53,403 nucleotides of DNA from Cupriavidus sp. IDO. Its GTDB lineage: Bacteria > Pseudomonadota > Gammaproteobacteria > Burkholderiales > Burkholderiaceae. Position 1 is the first letter of the stretch; each line of letters starts with the position of its first letter. Below are positions 17,169-25,415 of this stretch, in pieces. The notes beneath the pieces are model-generated. The model was not told the origin of the DNA and did no database searches. It was given only the letters and a program-made list of their open reading frames with translations. A program made the position numbers and the translations under genes. The stretch is from NCBI RefSeq assembly GCF_000812465.1, contig NZ_JWMA01000011.1, forward strand, positions 1-53,403, given 5' to 3'.

Positions 17169-17516
17169 TCAGTGACGAGCCAGTCGCGCGGTCAGGGTCT
17201 CGACCATGGCCACGATCATGGCGCGGTCCGGGCTGCTGACCTTCGTCAGTAGCCGGGCGAGATGGTTGGCCTGATCGCTGGAGCGGGTGCTGGCCTCGGT
17301 CAGTAGTTCCGAGGTGTCGCATTGGAAGATGTCAGCCAACTCGGCCAAGCGCGCGATCGTGGGCATGACGACGCCACGCTCCATCCGGGAGACCGCCTCG
17401 TTGCCAATCCCCAACCGTTCCGCCACCTGTTCCTGAGTGAGGCTGGCTGCTATGCGGTGCCTGGCAATCGCGTGCCCCACCACACCAGCCAGTCGGTCTA
17501 TCTCCGTTCTACCCAT
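17169..17516 (-). CDS. XRE-family transcriptional regulator
   Basis: A 115-residue cytosolic DNA-binding protein. The Cro/C1-type helix-turn-helix covers about residues 13-68 (ASLTQEQVAERLGIGNEAVS, RMERGVVMPTIARLAELADI). The C-terminal part is helical and probably dimerises. It faces away from the gene at 17672 and has two operator-like inverted repeats in front of its start. It is probably self-repressing and may control the neighbouring DUF2958 unit. A second, diverged XRE gene at 19464 sits in the duplicated module. Confidence 0.85.
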   Translation of the reverse strand: MGRTEIDRLAGVVGHAIARHRIAASLTQEQVAERLGIGNEAVSRMERGVVMPTIARLAELADIFQCDTSELLTEASTRSSDQANHLARLLTKVSSPDRAMIVAMVETLTARLARH

Positions 17517-17528
17517 GCTATCTCCATA

Positions 17529-17601
17529 TCAACCGATATGGTTGAGCATCATCTTTTCTGTATGAAGTACTTTACGAGTTGAGTTTCAACCTATAAAGTT
17601 G
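17529..17601. promoter_or_regulatory. Two operator-like inverted repeats upstream of the XRE gene
   Basis: TCAACCGATATGGTTGA at 17529-17545 and the related CAACCTATAAAGTTG at 17587-17601 share the pattern CAACC-N5/6-GTTG, 58 bp apart, in an AT-rich region. The first overlaps CATATC-AACC-GATATG. They are probably binding sites of the XRE repressor. The proposal rests on their symmetry and position. Confidence 0.5.
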
Positions 17602-17671
17602 TTAACTGGATCTGATGCTCACCCTCCGTGGGAACTTCGTCCCTGTCTACGCACTAGAACAAGGAAGAATA

Positions 17672-18019
17672 ATGAATTCAAGCAAGTACAAGCATGGTCT
17701 GGGTCTGCTGCCGGGCAGTGCCGTCGCTTTGGCGCTAGCACGAAGCGGTGGTGGCAGTGACGGTTCGCCGGGAGCCACCGGTGGCAGTGTATCGATCTGC
17801 GGGCTGCTCCGAATTCAGCGAACCGTATCCGTGTTCTTCCTTACCTTGACTTCCGGGCTTCCGTCATTGTGCTTCGACGTCTTCACGTCTCTGCAGATGC
17901 TTGGCCTCGTGTGCCCGTACATATACGCGGATGCGGAGGTGCGGCTTGGCGTTCCTTTGAGGCTCCAGCAAAGCGCAGCCGCGTTTCGTCGGTTTCGTGC
18001 CGGTACTGGCCCGCCATGA
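17672..18019 (+). pseudogene. N-terminal scrap of a lipoprotein gene with damaged lipobox
   Basis: ATG 17672 follows AAGGAAG at a good distance. The first 40 codons read MNSSKYKHGLGLLPGSAVAL, then ALARSGGGSDGSPGATGG. This is the pattern of a lipoprotein signal peptide followed by a GGGSDGS linker, but the expected lipobox (LAACGGG) reads LARSGGG, so the Cys to be lipidated is lost. After about residue 45 the translation no longer looks like a protein. Probably a dead 5' fragment; a short secreted product cannot be excluded. Confidence 0.5.
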
Positions 18020-18161
18020 CCCACCGTGAAATAGTGCTCAACGATGGCGCACGCCGTTTGCCAGCACCGGACCGTGTTGGGCTGTGAACGGCCCGCGCTA
18101 TGGGCATGTGCCCAGTATCGCTTCGCTCCGCCATGGAATGAAGCTTTCAGGAGGCTGCACC

Positions 18162-18512
18162 ATGATTTCACCGCTCATCACCGCAGAACAGCGCGCGCAA
18201 CTGCTCGCAAACGGCCAAGCGTATGCAGCCGGCTACGCTGGTGATCCGTTGCCCGTGGTCCGGCTCTTTACCCCGGACGCGCATGCGACCTGGCTACTGG
18301 CCGCACTCGACCCGGCCGATGGTGACACCGCCTGCGGCCTGTGCGACGTGGGTATCGGCATGCCCGAAATCGGCCATCTGAGGCTGCCCGAGCTTGCCTC
18401 CATCGTCGGGCCGCGCAAACAGTCGATTCTTCGCGACCGGCACTTCCGGCCAACGCGATCGCTATCGGAGTATGCGCAGTTGGCTCAGCGCAACGGTTCG
18501 ATCATCGACTGA
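18162..18512 (+). CDS. DUF2958 family protein, copy 1
   Basis: A 116-residue cytosolic protein starting at ATG 18162 seven bases after AGGAGG. It shows the DUF2958 pattern: LITAEQRAQLLANGQA, VVRLFTPDAHATWLLAALDP, then GDTACGLCDVGIGMPEIGHL and a C-terminal RSLSEYAQLA block. The family is common on plasmids and integrative elements of proteobacteria; its function is unknown. It is one of three copies in 2.2 kb. Copy 3 (20044) has the same length and about 85 percent identical residues by eye. A GC hairpin (GCAGGCCC-ACTGTGC-GGGCCTGC, 18521-18543) follows and may end the transcript. Confidence 0.85.
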   Translation: MISPLITAEQRAQLLANGQAYAAGYAGDPLPVVRLFTPDAHATWLLAALDPADGDTACGLCDVGIGMPEIGHLRLPELASIVGPRKQSILRDRHFRPTRSLSEYAQLAQRNGSIID

Positions 18513-18739
18513 CCGAACCGGCAGGCCCACTGTGCGGGCCTGCGGCCAGACACAGGCCGCTGCGACACCCTATGTCTTTTGGCCACACCAAGAGGTTGCC
18601 GCGCCTTTCCTGTGGCTCAGGCAGAGGGCGAATGGCAGTTTGCAGTCACGCTGCGTTGCCAGCCGCAATAGCTAGCCGAGGGCCAGAAGGCCTAGCCGCC
18701 GTGGCTAGAGGACCGGCAGCCAGTACGAGCCATATCCAT

Positions 18740-19048
18740 ATGAAGCAGAATGACCTTCCCCCTCCGACAGGAACCGCCCCGTGCTTCCGGCTTGGCCGCC
18801 TGCTTGCCACACCCGGCGCTTTGGCCGCCCTGAAGAAGTCGCAATCGCACCCGATCGCCTTGCTTGTGCGCCATGTGTGCGGCGACTGGGGTGAGCTAGA
18901 TGACGAAGACCGGCAGCAGAATGAAATTGCTCTCGTCGAAGGGTTGCGGCTGCTGTCCAGCTACGTCCTGGAGACCGGCAAGACCGTCTGGGTCATAACC
19001 GAAGCGGATCGCTCGGTCACGACCTTGCTGCTACCGGAGGAGTACTGA
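18740..19048 (+). CDS. Hypothetical 102-residue plasmid/ICE-associated protein
   Basis: ATG 18740 opens MKQNDLPPPTGTAPCFRLGR; the rest includes GALAALKKSQSHPIALLVRH and CGDWGELDDEDRQQNEIAL, ending in ITEADRSVTTLLLPEEY. I recognise this as a small protein often found beside DUF2958 genes on plasmids and integrative elements, but I know no function. It is acidic and soluble, with no signal peptide or membrane segment. The last 14 codons are repeated at 17103-17147, so the unit was duplicated. DUF2958 copy 2 follows after 81 bp. Confidence 0.7.
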   Translation: MKQNDLPPPTGTAPCFRLGRLLATPGALAALKKSQSHPIALLVRHVCGDWGELDDEDRQQNEIALVEGLRLLSSYVLETGKTVWVITEADRSVTTLLLPEEY

Positions 19049-19129
19049 AGGTGACGGAATTGGGGCGGGTCAGCGGCGAGCCAGTCGCGCCGCCCCTGCA
19101 GAGGCGTGATTTTTTTTGGAGAAGCATCA

Positions 19130-19453
19130 ATGTACCCAACCCTAATCACCGAGGAGCAACGTGCACGGCTCCTCGCCAACGGCCACAGCGGCCACGCCGG
19201 CGACCTTCCGCCGGTGGTGCGGCTGTTCACGCCGGACGCGCATGCGACCTGGCTACTGGCCGCGCTTGATCCGGCCGATGGTGACACCGCCTACGGTCTG
19301 GTTCGATCCCCGACTGACCGAACCGGCTGGCCCGCACTTCTATGTCGGCCCGAATCGCAGCAGACGATAGTGTCATACGACCGACCACGGCTCGCGGAGC
19401 CGAGTCGGACGCTGAGGGCGGTGCTCGTAATGGCCGACATCTACTCCTTGTAG
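19130..19453 (+). pseudogene. DUF2958 copy 2, truncated by an internal deletion
   Basis: ATG 19130 follows GGAGAAG. The first 57 residues match the family (LITEEQRARLLANG, VVRLFTPDAHATWLLAALDP ADGDTAYGL). The DNA then jumps from the codon after TACGGTCTG straight to GTTCGATCCCCGACTGACCG, which in copy 3 is the very end of the gene. About 130 bp are thus missing, and the frame runs on into noncoding DNA for 50 more codons. The C-terminal half of the domain is lost. Confidence 0.8.
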
Positions 19454-19463
19454 AGTGGCCGGT

Positions 19464-19778
19464 TTAGCGTAGTCTCTGGCGCTTGATCTCTTCGGGTTCC
19501 GCCGTGTTCGAGCGGCGCGTACCCGTCGGTTTCAGGGAAATTGTCAGAGGCTCGAAAAGTTCGGCAAGTGTGATGCCGAAGCAGTAACAGATGTTGGCCA
19601 AGGTCTCGACCGAGGGATTCGCGACGCCGCGCTCCATCGCCGATATGTACGTGCGGTCGACCAGTGCTTCGAATGCCAAGGTTTCCTGCGATTTTCCGGC
19701 CTTGATACGACAAGCCTTCAACCGCTGACCGAGGAGCGTCGCGACCGGATTTCGCTTGTGCTGACCTTTGCCTTTCAT
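19464..19778 (-). CDS. XRE-family transcriptional regulator
   Basis: A 104-residue protein with a Cro/C1 helix-turn-helix at about residues 18-74 (CRIKAGKSQETLAFEALVDR, TYISAMERGVANPSVETLAN) ending in the FGITLAELFEP block typical of this class, and a short basic tail. ATG 19778 is convergent with DUF2958 copy 2. Upstream (19820-19846) lies a 7-bp inverted repeat that may be its operator. It probably represses itself and a neighbouring gene. Confidence 0.88.
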   Translation of the reverse strand: MKGKGQHKRNPVATLLGQRLKACRIKAGKSQETLAFEALVDRTYISAMERGVANPSVETLANICYCFGITLAELFEPLTISLKPTGTRRSNTAEPEEIKRQRLR

Positions 19779-19819
19779 AGGCCAAAGGATGCCTATGAGT
19801 AGTCTAATTCACGACGCTT

Positions 19820-19846
19820 TAAACACACCATTTATTGACGTGTTTA
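19820..19846. promoter_or_regulatory. Inverted repeat, candidate operator of the second XRE regulator
   Basis: TAAACAC (19820-19826) and GTGTTTA (19840-19846) form a perfect 7-bp inverted repeat with a 13-bp AT-rich spacer, between the XRE start at 19778 and the leader of DUF2958 copy 3. It could serve both directions. Confidence 0.45.
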
Positions 19847-20043
19847 CTCTACAATGCAGCACGGGCCCTATAGCCGATTCTACTGACGCGAATGCGCCAG
19901 ACGGCGCAACCATGTGCATATACGCGGTCGACCGGGTAGGGGATGGCGATCGGCTGGCTCAGAGTGCGGGCGGTCCGCTCTTTGGGGTGCGCCCAATATC
20001 GTCTAGCTCCGACTTGCAGTGAACCCTCCAGGAGGCAATGACC

Positions 20044-20394
20044 ATGATCCAACACCTCATCACCGCGGAACAACGCGAGCAACTGCTCGCAAACGGCCAG
20101 GCGTTCGCAGCCGGTCACGGAAGCGACCCTCTGCCCGTAGTGCGGCTGTTTACCCCGGACGCGCATGCGACTTGGCTGTTGGCCGCACTGGACCCGGCCG
20201 ATGGTGACACCGCCTACGGACTGTGCGACGTGGGTATCGGCATGCCCGAACTGGGCCATGTAAAGCTGTCCGACTTGGCTTCCATCGTTGGGCCGCTCAA
20301 AAGGCCAATTCTTTGCGACCTGTACTTCCAGCCAACGAGATCGCTATCTGCGTATGCGCAGCTGGCGCAGCTTGACGGTTCGATCCCCGACTGA
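20044..20394 (+). CDS. DUF2958 family protein, copy 3
   Basis: A 116-residue protein. ATG 20044 is preferred to ATG 20038 because it stands 8 bases from AGGAGG and aligns with copy 1. It shows LITAEQREQLLANGQAFAAG, VVRLFTPDAHATWLLAALDP and a complete C-terminus (LCDVGIGMPELGHVKLSDLA, PTRSLSAYAQLA). Its leader (GCGCCCAATATCG ... CTCCAGGAGG) is also shared with copy 1, so the duplication included the promoter/leader. Function unknown; soluble. Confidence 0.85.
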   Translation: MIQHLITAEQREQLLANGQAFAAGHGSDPLPVVRLFTPDAHATWLLAALDPADGDTAYGLCDVGIGMPELGHVKLSDLASIVGPLKRPILCDLYFQPTRSLSAYAQLAQLDGSIPD

Positions 20395-20564
20395 CCGAAC
20401 CCGCCGGCCACTCGCCTAGGATTTGAATATCGTCATATATCGACGCCTAGGATCGACCGAATCAAGCGTTCGGCAGGATGAATGGATGGTCGTTGCTCCG
20501 TGTCGCGTTTGGTCGGCATTACCAGCGACGTCTCGCCTTTCAATGGCCACGTGTAGCTGTTGGC

Positions 20565-21284
20565 CTAGCTCAACTCGAATTCGGACAGATCAATCCAGAC
20601 CAAAGTGCGATTGCGATCCGGTCGCATGTCAGCGCCACGTGGGTGAACCCGCCTGCGACTCGGAAAGCGGATGCCCTGCGTTGCGACGAAGTCATGCACA
20701 TACTGAGCCACTGCCAAACCACCAGACACTTCTAGTTCATAGTCGTGGCGGCGCAGCAGGAAATCAGGCCCAAAGTAGAAGTCCTGAACAGCACTGTGGG
20801 TGGCGATAGCCGGGGGGAACGTCGCACGCAAAACCCGCCAGATTTCACCGTGCTCGCCCCAAGGGGCGACCTCTTGTACGGCAACCCCGGGCATGGCAAG
20901 CAAGAATGGCGTCGAAAGATAGGTCCACAGAGCATAGCCACTGAAATAGGCCCGGTGCAGTGGATCCCAGGGGGTGTCCACGCCGTGCCCGTCAAACGCT
21001 GCCCTGGGATTGGCGCGCCCCGCGATGGTCTCGCCCTGGCTGTTCCTGATCACAACGCGGTCCGGAACGAAAGTCATGACAAACTCAGGGGCTCCATAGG
21101 GGGTGATGGTCACCAACTCTTCCTGTGTCTTCGTAGTAAGACTGCGTGGGTTAGCATCCGTGGCAATACCCTTAGTCGACCAGAACTCACCTCCGGAAAC
21201 GATTCTGGCGCTTACCGTCGTGAGGGCATTCCAGCGGTCAAGGCCGCCATGAGCAGCAAGCACTTGCTTCAGAAGATCATTCAT
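20565..21284 (-). CDS. Conserved hypothetical protein with AHGGLDRWNAL signature
   Basis: A 239-residue product from ATG 21284 (MNDLLKQVLAAHGGLDRWNA), preceded by GGAG; the longer frame adds low-complexity arginine-rich residues. The opening resembles a family of bacterial hypothetical proteins with a likely LolA-like beta-fold; no catalytic motif is evident. There is no signal peptide and no membrane segment. It lies in the same direction as the Ohr, epoxide hydrolase and SDR genes upstream, with a 180-bp gap to ohr. I cannot assign a function. Confidence 0.6.
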   Translation of the reverse strand: MNDLLKQVLAAHGGLDRWNALTTVSARIVSGGEFWSTKGIATDANPRSLTTKTQEELVTITPYGAPEFVMTFVPDRVVIRNSQGETIAGRANPRAAFDGHGVDTPWDPLHRAYFSGYALWTYLSTPFLLAMPGVAVQEVAPWGEHGEIWRVLRATFPPAIATHSAVQDFYFGPDFLLRRHDYELEVSGGLAVAQYVHDFVATQGIRFPSRRRVHPRGADMRPDRNRTLVWIDLSEFELS

Positions 21285-21465
21285 AACACGGCTCCGTTGG
21301 TCGGCATGACTTTGATCGGCAGGCCGCCGGCGAAAACGGCGACCCGCCGCCCAGCGGCCAATGTTGCAGGCGAGAGCGTGAGCCCCCTGAGTAGTCGGGC
21401 TGGCGTTCGCCGGCACCGCTGGCCGGTGCGGCGAACGCTGGACCGGTCAACCGGCCGGCAGCACA

Positions 21466-21912
21466 TCACGACGTAATGATGGTTTGCTCAAGATCGATGG
21501 TTTCGTGCACCGCCCTCGAGTATGGGCAAAGCTGATGCGCCGAGTTCGCGATGGCTTCGGCGATGTCCTGTGCCAAGCCAGGCATGCGGATAGTGAACCG
21601 GGCATTGAAGAACCAGCCCGGCCCCGTCTGGCCCAGATCGATCTGGATGTCGACGGAATAGTCGGGCGGTAGCACCACCTTCTTCTGCGCAGCCACAAGC
21701 CCCAGCGCGGTGATGTAACAGGCCGACCACGCGCCTGCAAACAACTGCTCAGCGGTCGGGTGTGGTTCGGCAGCGATGATCTCATGGTTGTCACCGCTGG
21801 GCGCAGAGAGTCTAATGTCGACGACGCCGTAGTCGCCACGCTGGGCACTTGGGTCGCGGTTGACAGTGGTATGGGTCTTACCTGAGTAAACGACTTTTTC
21901 GAGCTTGGTCAT
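21466..21912 (-). CDS. ohr: Ohr/OsmC-family organic hydroperoxide reductase
   Basis: A 148-residue product. The two reactive cysteines lie in the Ohr contexts: AGAWSACYITAL (Cys64) and AHQLCPYSRA (Cys128). The start MTKLEKVVYSGKTHTTVNRD is also Ohr-like. Such proteins reduce organic peroxides in the cytosol, with lipoylated proteins as electron donors. ATG 21912 follows GAGGAAACTGTC. It is located in a minus-strand group with an epoxide hydrolase and an SDR. No OhrR-type MarR regulator is adjacent; the nearest regulator is the divergent GlxA-type gene. Confidence 0.9.
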   Translation of the reverse strand: MTKLEKVVYSGKTHTTVNRDPSAQRGDYGVVDIRLSAPSGDNHEIIAAEPHPTAEQLFAGAWSACYITALGLVAAQKKVVLPPDYSVDIQIDLGQTGPGWFFNARFTIRMPGLAQDIAEAIANSAHQLCPYSRAVHETIDLEQTIITS

Positions 21913-22122
21913 GACAGTTTCCTCAATGTTTGAGTTCAGTTAAAAAAACTTGCTGATTGGTGCGTTGGGTATTGCGCCGGCGGCAAGCGCATCGCTGCAT
22001 TCGCCTACTGGCCAGGAACGCATTTAAGGAGATCAATGTATTGCGCGTGTAGCGCATCAAGGCCGATTTTGTCGGAGCAAGTATCTTTGCTGCGGCCTGA
22101 TACAGAGCTATACAAAGGTCGG

Positions 22123-23472
22123 TCAACGCAGCGGCCTGAATGCCGCCCTCAGTTCCTGAGCAAAGATCGTTGGCTGCTCCCACGCAGCGAAGTGGCCGCC
22201 TTTCTCGGCCTGATGGTAGTAGACGAGGTTCGGGTAGGCTGCCTCCGTCCAGCTTCGCGGTGCTTGATATTGCTCGCCGGGGAACACGCTTACGGCCACC
22301 GGGATCTTGACGCCTTTGACGTTGAAGAAGCCACCCTTGTATTCCCAGTAAAGGCGCGACGCGGATACGCCCGTGTTGGTCAGCCAGTACAAGGTGATGT
22401 TGTCCAGGATTTCGTCGCGCGTCAGTTCACCTGTGGCGCTCGTGGCGCGGTCCAAGGCCGAAGCGACAGCCGCGGCCGGCTGGCCATCGGCATCGTTATG
22501 GTCGAGCAGCCACGCGGCAAGTCCCACGGGTGAATCGGCAATGCCGTAAAGCGTCTGCGGGCGCGAACCCATGATCCGTGCGTAATCCACTTGCTTGAAT
22601 GTCCGGGCTAACTGCTCGTAGGCACGCTTTTCGTCCGCCGACAGTCCGGCGGGTGCGGGGGCGCCGATCTGGAGCGCCTTGTCGACCTCGGTCGGTACTG
22701 TCGCCGGCATGTTGGTGTGGATGCCGAGCAGTCCCGCAGGAGCTTGCAAGCCCATCTGGTCGACCACGAACGCGCCCCAGTCGCCGCCTTGGGCAACGTA
22801 GCGCTGGTAACCGAGACGGCGCATCAGCTCAGCCCACGCACGCGCCATGTGCTCGGGACCCCAACCGGTGCCGGTCGGCTTGCCGGAGAAACCGTACCCC
22901 GGCATCGACGGAATCACAACGTCGAACGCGTCCTCGGCATTGCCGCCATGCGCGGCGGGATCCGTCAGCAAACCGATGAGCTTGGTCTGTTCGAGCACAG
23001 AGCCGGGCCAGCCATGGTTGATGATCAATGGAAGCGCGTGGGGATTCTTCGAGCGCACATGGATAAAGTGGATCTTCACGCCGTCGATCGTCGTCTCGAA
23101 CTGGGGAAGAGCATTCAGCTTTGCTTCCGCCTTCCGCCAGTTGTAGTCCGTCGCCCAATAGTGCGCGAGCCTTTCCATGGTCGCAAGCGGCACGCCCTGC
23201 GAAGTATCTGTGACGGTCTCCTTCTCCGGCCATTGCGTGGCAGCGACACGCCGGCGAAGATCGTCAATGGCTCGCTGCGGCACATGGATTTTTGGGAACG
23301 GACGGATCGAGTCATCTTCAGCCGTCGCACGCTGTGTCGCGGAAGGCTGATCGGCAACTGGAGCGGCATTGGCGTAACTAAAGGCAGCGGTCAGGACAAT
23401 GCCAAGGGCAGCCGTCGCCGATGCAAATGAGCTGCGCCGGGCCGGCGCTGGCGATACTATAAACATGATCAT
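22123..23472 (-). CDS. Exported microsomal-type epoxide hydrolase (alpha/beta fold, EHN domain)
   Basis: A 449-residue product. Residues 1-37 form a signal peptide (basic PARRSSFAS, hydrophobic core, YANAA cleavage region), so the enzyme is probably periplasmic. The EHN lid domain follows (RPFPKIHVPQRAIDDLRRRV to FIHVRS). The alpha/beta-hydrolase core has the oxyanion motif HGWPGS, the nucleophile elbow GGDWGAF with the catalytic Asp, and the catalytic His in GGHFAAWEQP. It would open epoxides by water addition; the natural substrate is unknown. Together with the SDR and Ohr it suggests oxidative or xenobiotic metabolism. ATG 23466 is an equally possible start. Confidence 0.9.
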   Translation of the reverse strand: MIMFIVSPAPARRSSFASATAALGIVLTAAFSYANAAPVADQPSATQRATAEDDSIRPFPKIHVPQRAIDDLRRRVAATQWPEKETVTDTSQGVPLATMERLAHYWATDYNWRKAEAKLNALPQFETTIDGVKIHFIHVRSKNPHALPLIINHGWPGSVLEQTKLIGLLTDPAAHGGNAEDAFDVVIPSMPGYGFSGKPTGTGWGPEHMARAWAELMRRLGYQRYVAQGGDWGAFVVDQMGLQAPAGLLGIHTNMPATVPTEVDKALQIGAPAPAGLSADEKRAYEQLARTFKQVDYARIMGSRPQTLYGIADSPVGLAAWLLDHNDADGQPAAAVASALDRATSATGELTRDEILDNITLYWLTNTGVSASRLYWEYKGGFFNVKGVKIPVAVSVFPGEQYQAPRSWTEAAYPNLVYYHQAEKGGHFAAWEQPTIFAQELRAAFRPLR

Positions 23473-23547
23473 TTTCCGAATAAGAGCGCGCGAGCCTGAG
23501 GCGCGCGCAGGGTTATGCGTTCCGTTAGCACTATCGAAGGCACACGT

Positions 23548-24348
23548 TCACTGCGCAGCGGTATAGCGCGGCGCGGGTATGTTGCTAGACAGAAGCGTGG
23601 ACATTGCGCCGCGCGCGGCTTCATAGGCTTCCCACTTCTCCACGGCATGCAGCGACGGGATAGTGACGAGTTCGCGGCGGTCGAAGCCTGTCAAGGCTGC
23701 GTCGACCATGTCGTCGGCGGACATGACGATCGCCTTGTCGAGATTCTCCAGAGGAAGGCCGCCCGTCTGCCAAAACTCGGTGGCCGTGGCGCCGGGCAAG
23801 ACTGCCTGGACCTGGACGCCCTTGTCGGCCAGTTCATGATGGAGAGACTGGCTGAAAGCAAGCACGAAAGCCTTGCTGCCGCCGTACACGCCGTTGAGGA
23901 TCTCCGGTGCGATGGCGACGATTGAAGAGATATTGATGACGGCGCCTTTGCCACGTGAGACAAGGCCGGGCACGGCGGCGTATGTTAGCCGCGTCAGAGC
24001 GGAGACGTTCAGGTCGATCATCCGCGACATCGCATCGACGTTGCTGCCGAGCAGCGGCGTGTGCGTGCCGACGCCCGCGTTGTTGACCAGCAGCATGATG
24101 GTGGCGTCCTGCCTGAGCTTTGCTTCGACGACAGCCAGCCCATCCTTGTCGCTGAGATCCGCGTCCATGATCTCGACGTTCCGGCGCGTTTCGGTCGTGA
24201 TGCGATTGGCGAGGCTAACGAGACGCTCGCGATTGCGTGCGACGAGGATAAGGTCATATCCGCGGCGGGCGAGGCGGTCCGCGTACACCGCACCGATACC
24301 CGAGGATGCGCCGGTGATAAGCGCTGTCCCGTGATGTGTTTGCGTCAT
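23548..24348 (-). CDS. Short-chain dehydrogenase/reductase
   Basis: A 266-residue classical SDR. Cofactor motif TGASSGIG (about residues 12-19), NNAG at about 89-92, catalytic Ser in NISS, and YGGSK with the catalytic Tyr and Lys (about residues 155-159). A basic residue after the first strand (VARNRER) suggests NADPH. ATG 24348 follows AAGGAG. It is the first gene of the minus-strand group and is divergent (120 bp) from the GlxA-type regulator. Substrate unknown. Confidence 0.92.
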   Translation of the reverse strand: MTQTHHGTALITGASSGIGAVYADRLARRGYDLILVARNRERLVSLANRITTETRRNVEIMDADLSDKDGLAVVEAKLRQDATIMLLVNNAGVGTHTPLLGSNVDAMSRMIDLNVSALTRLTYAAVPGLVSRGKGAVINISSIVAIAPEILNGVYGGSKAFVLAFSQSLHHELADKGVQVQAVLPGATATEFWQTGGLPLENLDKAIVMSADDMVDAALTGFDRRELVTIPSLHAVEKWEAYEAARGAMSTLLSSNIPAPRYTAAQ

Positions 24349-24467
24349 GATGTCACTCCTTGTTTGGAGGTTGCCGAATAGCGTGAGTGGATTATGGTTT
24401 GCCGTGACCGTGACGCAAATGACGTATATGGTCGTTTTTTATGCCATGCCTTCGACGGAGAACGGAC

Positions 24468-25415
24468 ATGCACCGCGTTGGTTACCTGCTGAGCGACGGT
24501 TTTCAGGTGATGGCGCTCGCGACCCAGGCAGTCTTCGAGTTCGCCAACGTGGTGGCGGGTGATGCCTTCTATAAAGTGGAAAATTTCTCGGTGGCGGGCG
24601 GGGATGTGTGCTCGTCGATGGGTATCGCGGTCAGAGCGCACTCATTCACCACGCGTAGCGCAATCGACACGTGGATCGTCGTAGGTGTCAGGGATCCGAT
24701 CGCGTCGCCCCCGTCCGCCGAGGTGATCGCCTTCTTGCGCAAGGCCAGCAGCCGGGCGCGGCGAATCGCCGCGATCTGCACCGGTGGATTCATCGCCGCG
24801 GAAGCAGGCTTGCTCTCCAAGCGACGTGCCACGACTCACTGGGCGTTCGCGCAAGAGATGCAGAGGCGTTTTCCGGACATCCGCGTGGAGGACGACCGCA
24901 TCTATATCGTCGATGGCCCGATGTGGACGTCTGCCGGGATGACCGCCGGGCTCGATCTCGCGCTGGCGATGGTGGAGAGGGACCTGGGCGCGGACGTGGC
25001 GCGTTCGGTCGCGCACAACCTGGTGATGCATCAACACCGTTCGGGAGGACAGTCTCAGCACTCCGAAATACTCGAGCTCGCGCCGAAGTCGGACCGTATC
25101 CAGAACGCGTTGAACTACGCACGCAAAAACTTGAGTCGGCCGCTGACCGTCGACGAATTGGCCCAGAAGGTCAACCTGAGCCCGCGCCAGTTCAGCCGCG
25201 TATTCACGCTGGAGACAGGGCAGTCACCCGCCAGGGCCATCGAGGGGCTGCGCCTGGAGGCTGCGCGACTGATGATCGAGCAAAGCCGGCATCCGCTGGA
25301 CGTGATCGCGAGAGAGACCGGCTTTCGCGATCGACGCCATATGCGCGAAGCCTTTATGCGTGGCTTTGGCCTGCCGCCGCAGGCGGTACGGCGCGAAGCG
25401 CGGGGTCCAGCATGA
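24468..25415 (+). CDS. GlxA-type transcriptional regulator (DJ-1/PfpI-like domain plus AraC helix-turn-helix)
   Basis: A 315-residue product from ATG 24468 (MHRVGYLLSDGFQVMALATQ), eight bases after GGAG. Residues 1-180 form a DJ-1/PfpI class I glutamine-amidotransferase-like sensor domain, with AAICTGGFIAAEAGLL at the nucleophile-elbow position. Residues about 215-315 form an AraC-type double helix-turn-helix (LSRPLTVDELAQKVNLSPRQ, FSRVFTLETGQSPARAIEGL, ARETGFRDRRHMREAF). It faces the SDR gene across 120 bp and probably controls the SDR/epoxide hydrolase/Ohr group. Ligand unknown. Confidence 0.92.
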   Translation: MHRVGYLLSDGFQVMALATQAVFEFANVVAGDAFYKVENFSVAGGDVCSSMGIAVRAHSFTTRSAIDTWIVVGVRDPIASPPSAEVIAFLRKASSRARRIAAICTGGFIAAEAGLLSKRRATTHWAFAQEMQRRFPDIRVEDDRIYIVDGPMWTSAGMTAGLDLALAMVERDLGADVARSVAHNLVMHQHRSGGQSQHSEILELAPKSDRIQNALNYARKNLSRPLTVDELAQKVNLSPRQFSRVFTLETGQSPARAIEGLRLEAARLMIEQSRHPLDVIARETGFRDRRHMREAFMRGFGLPPQAVRREARGPA

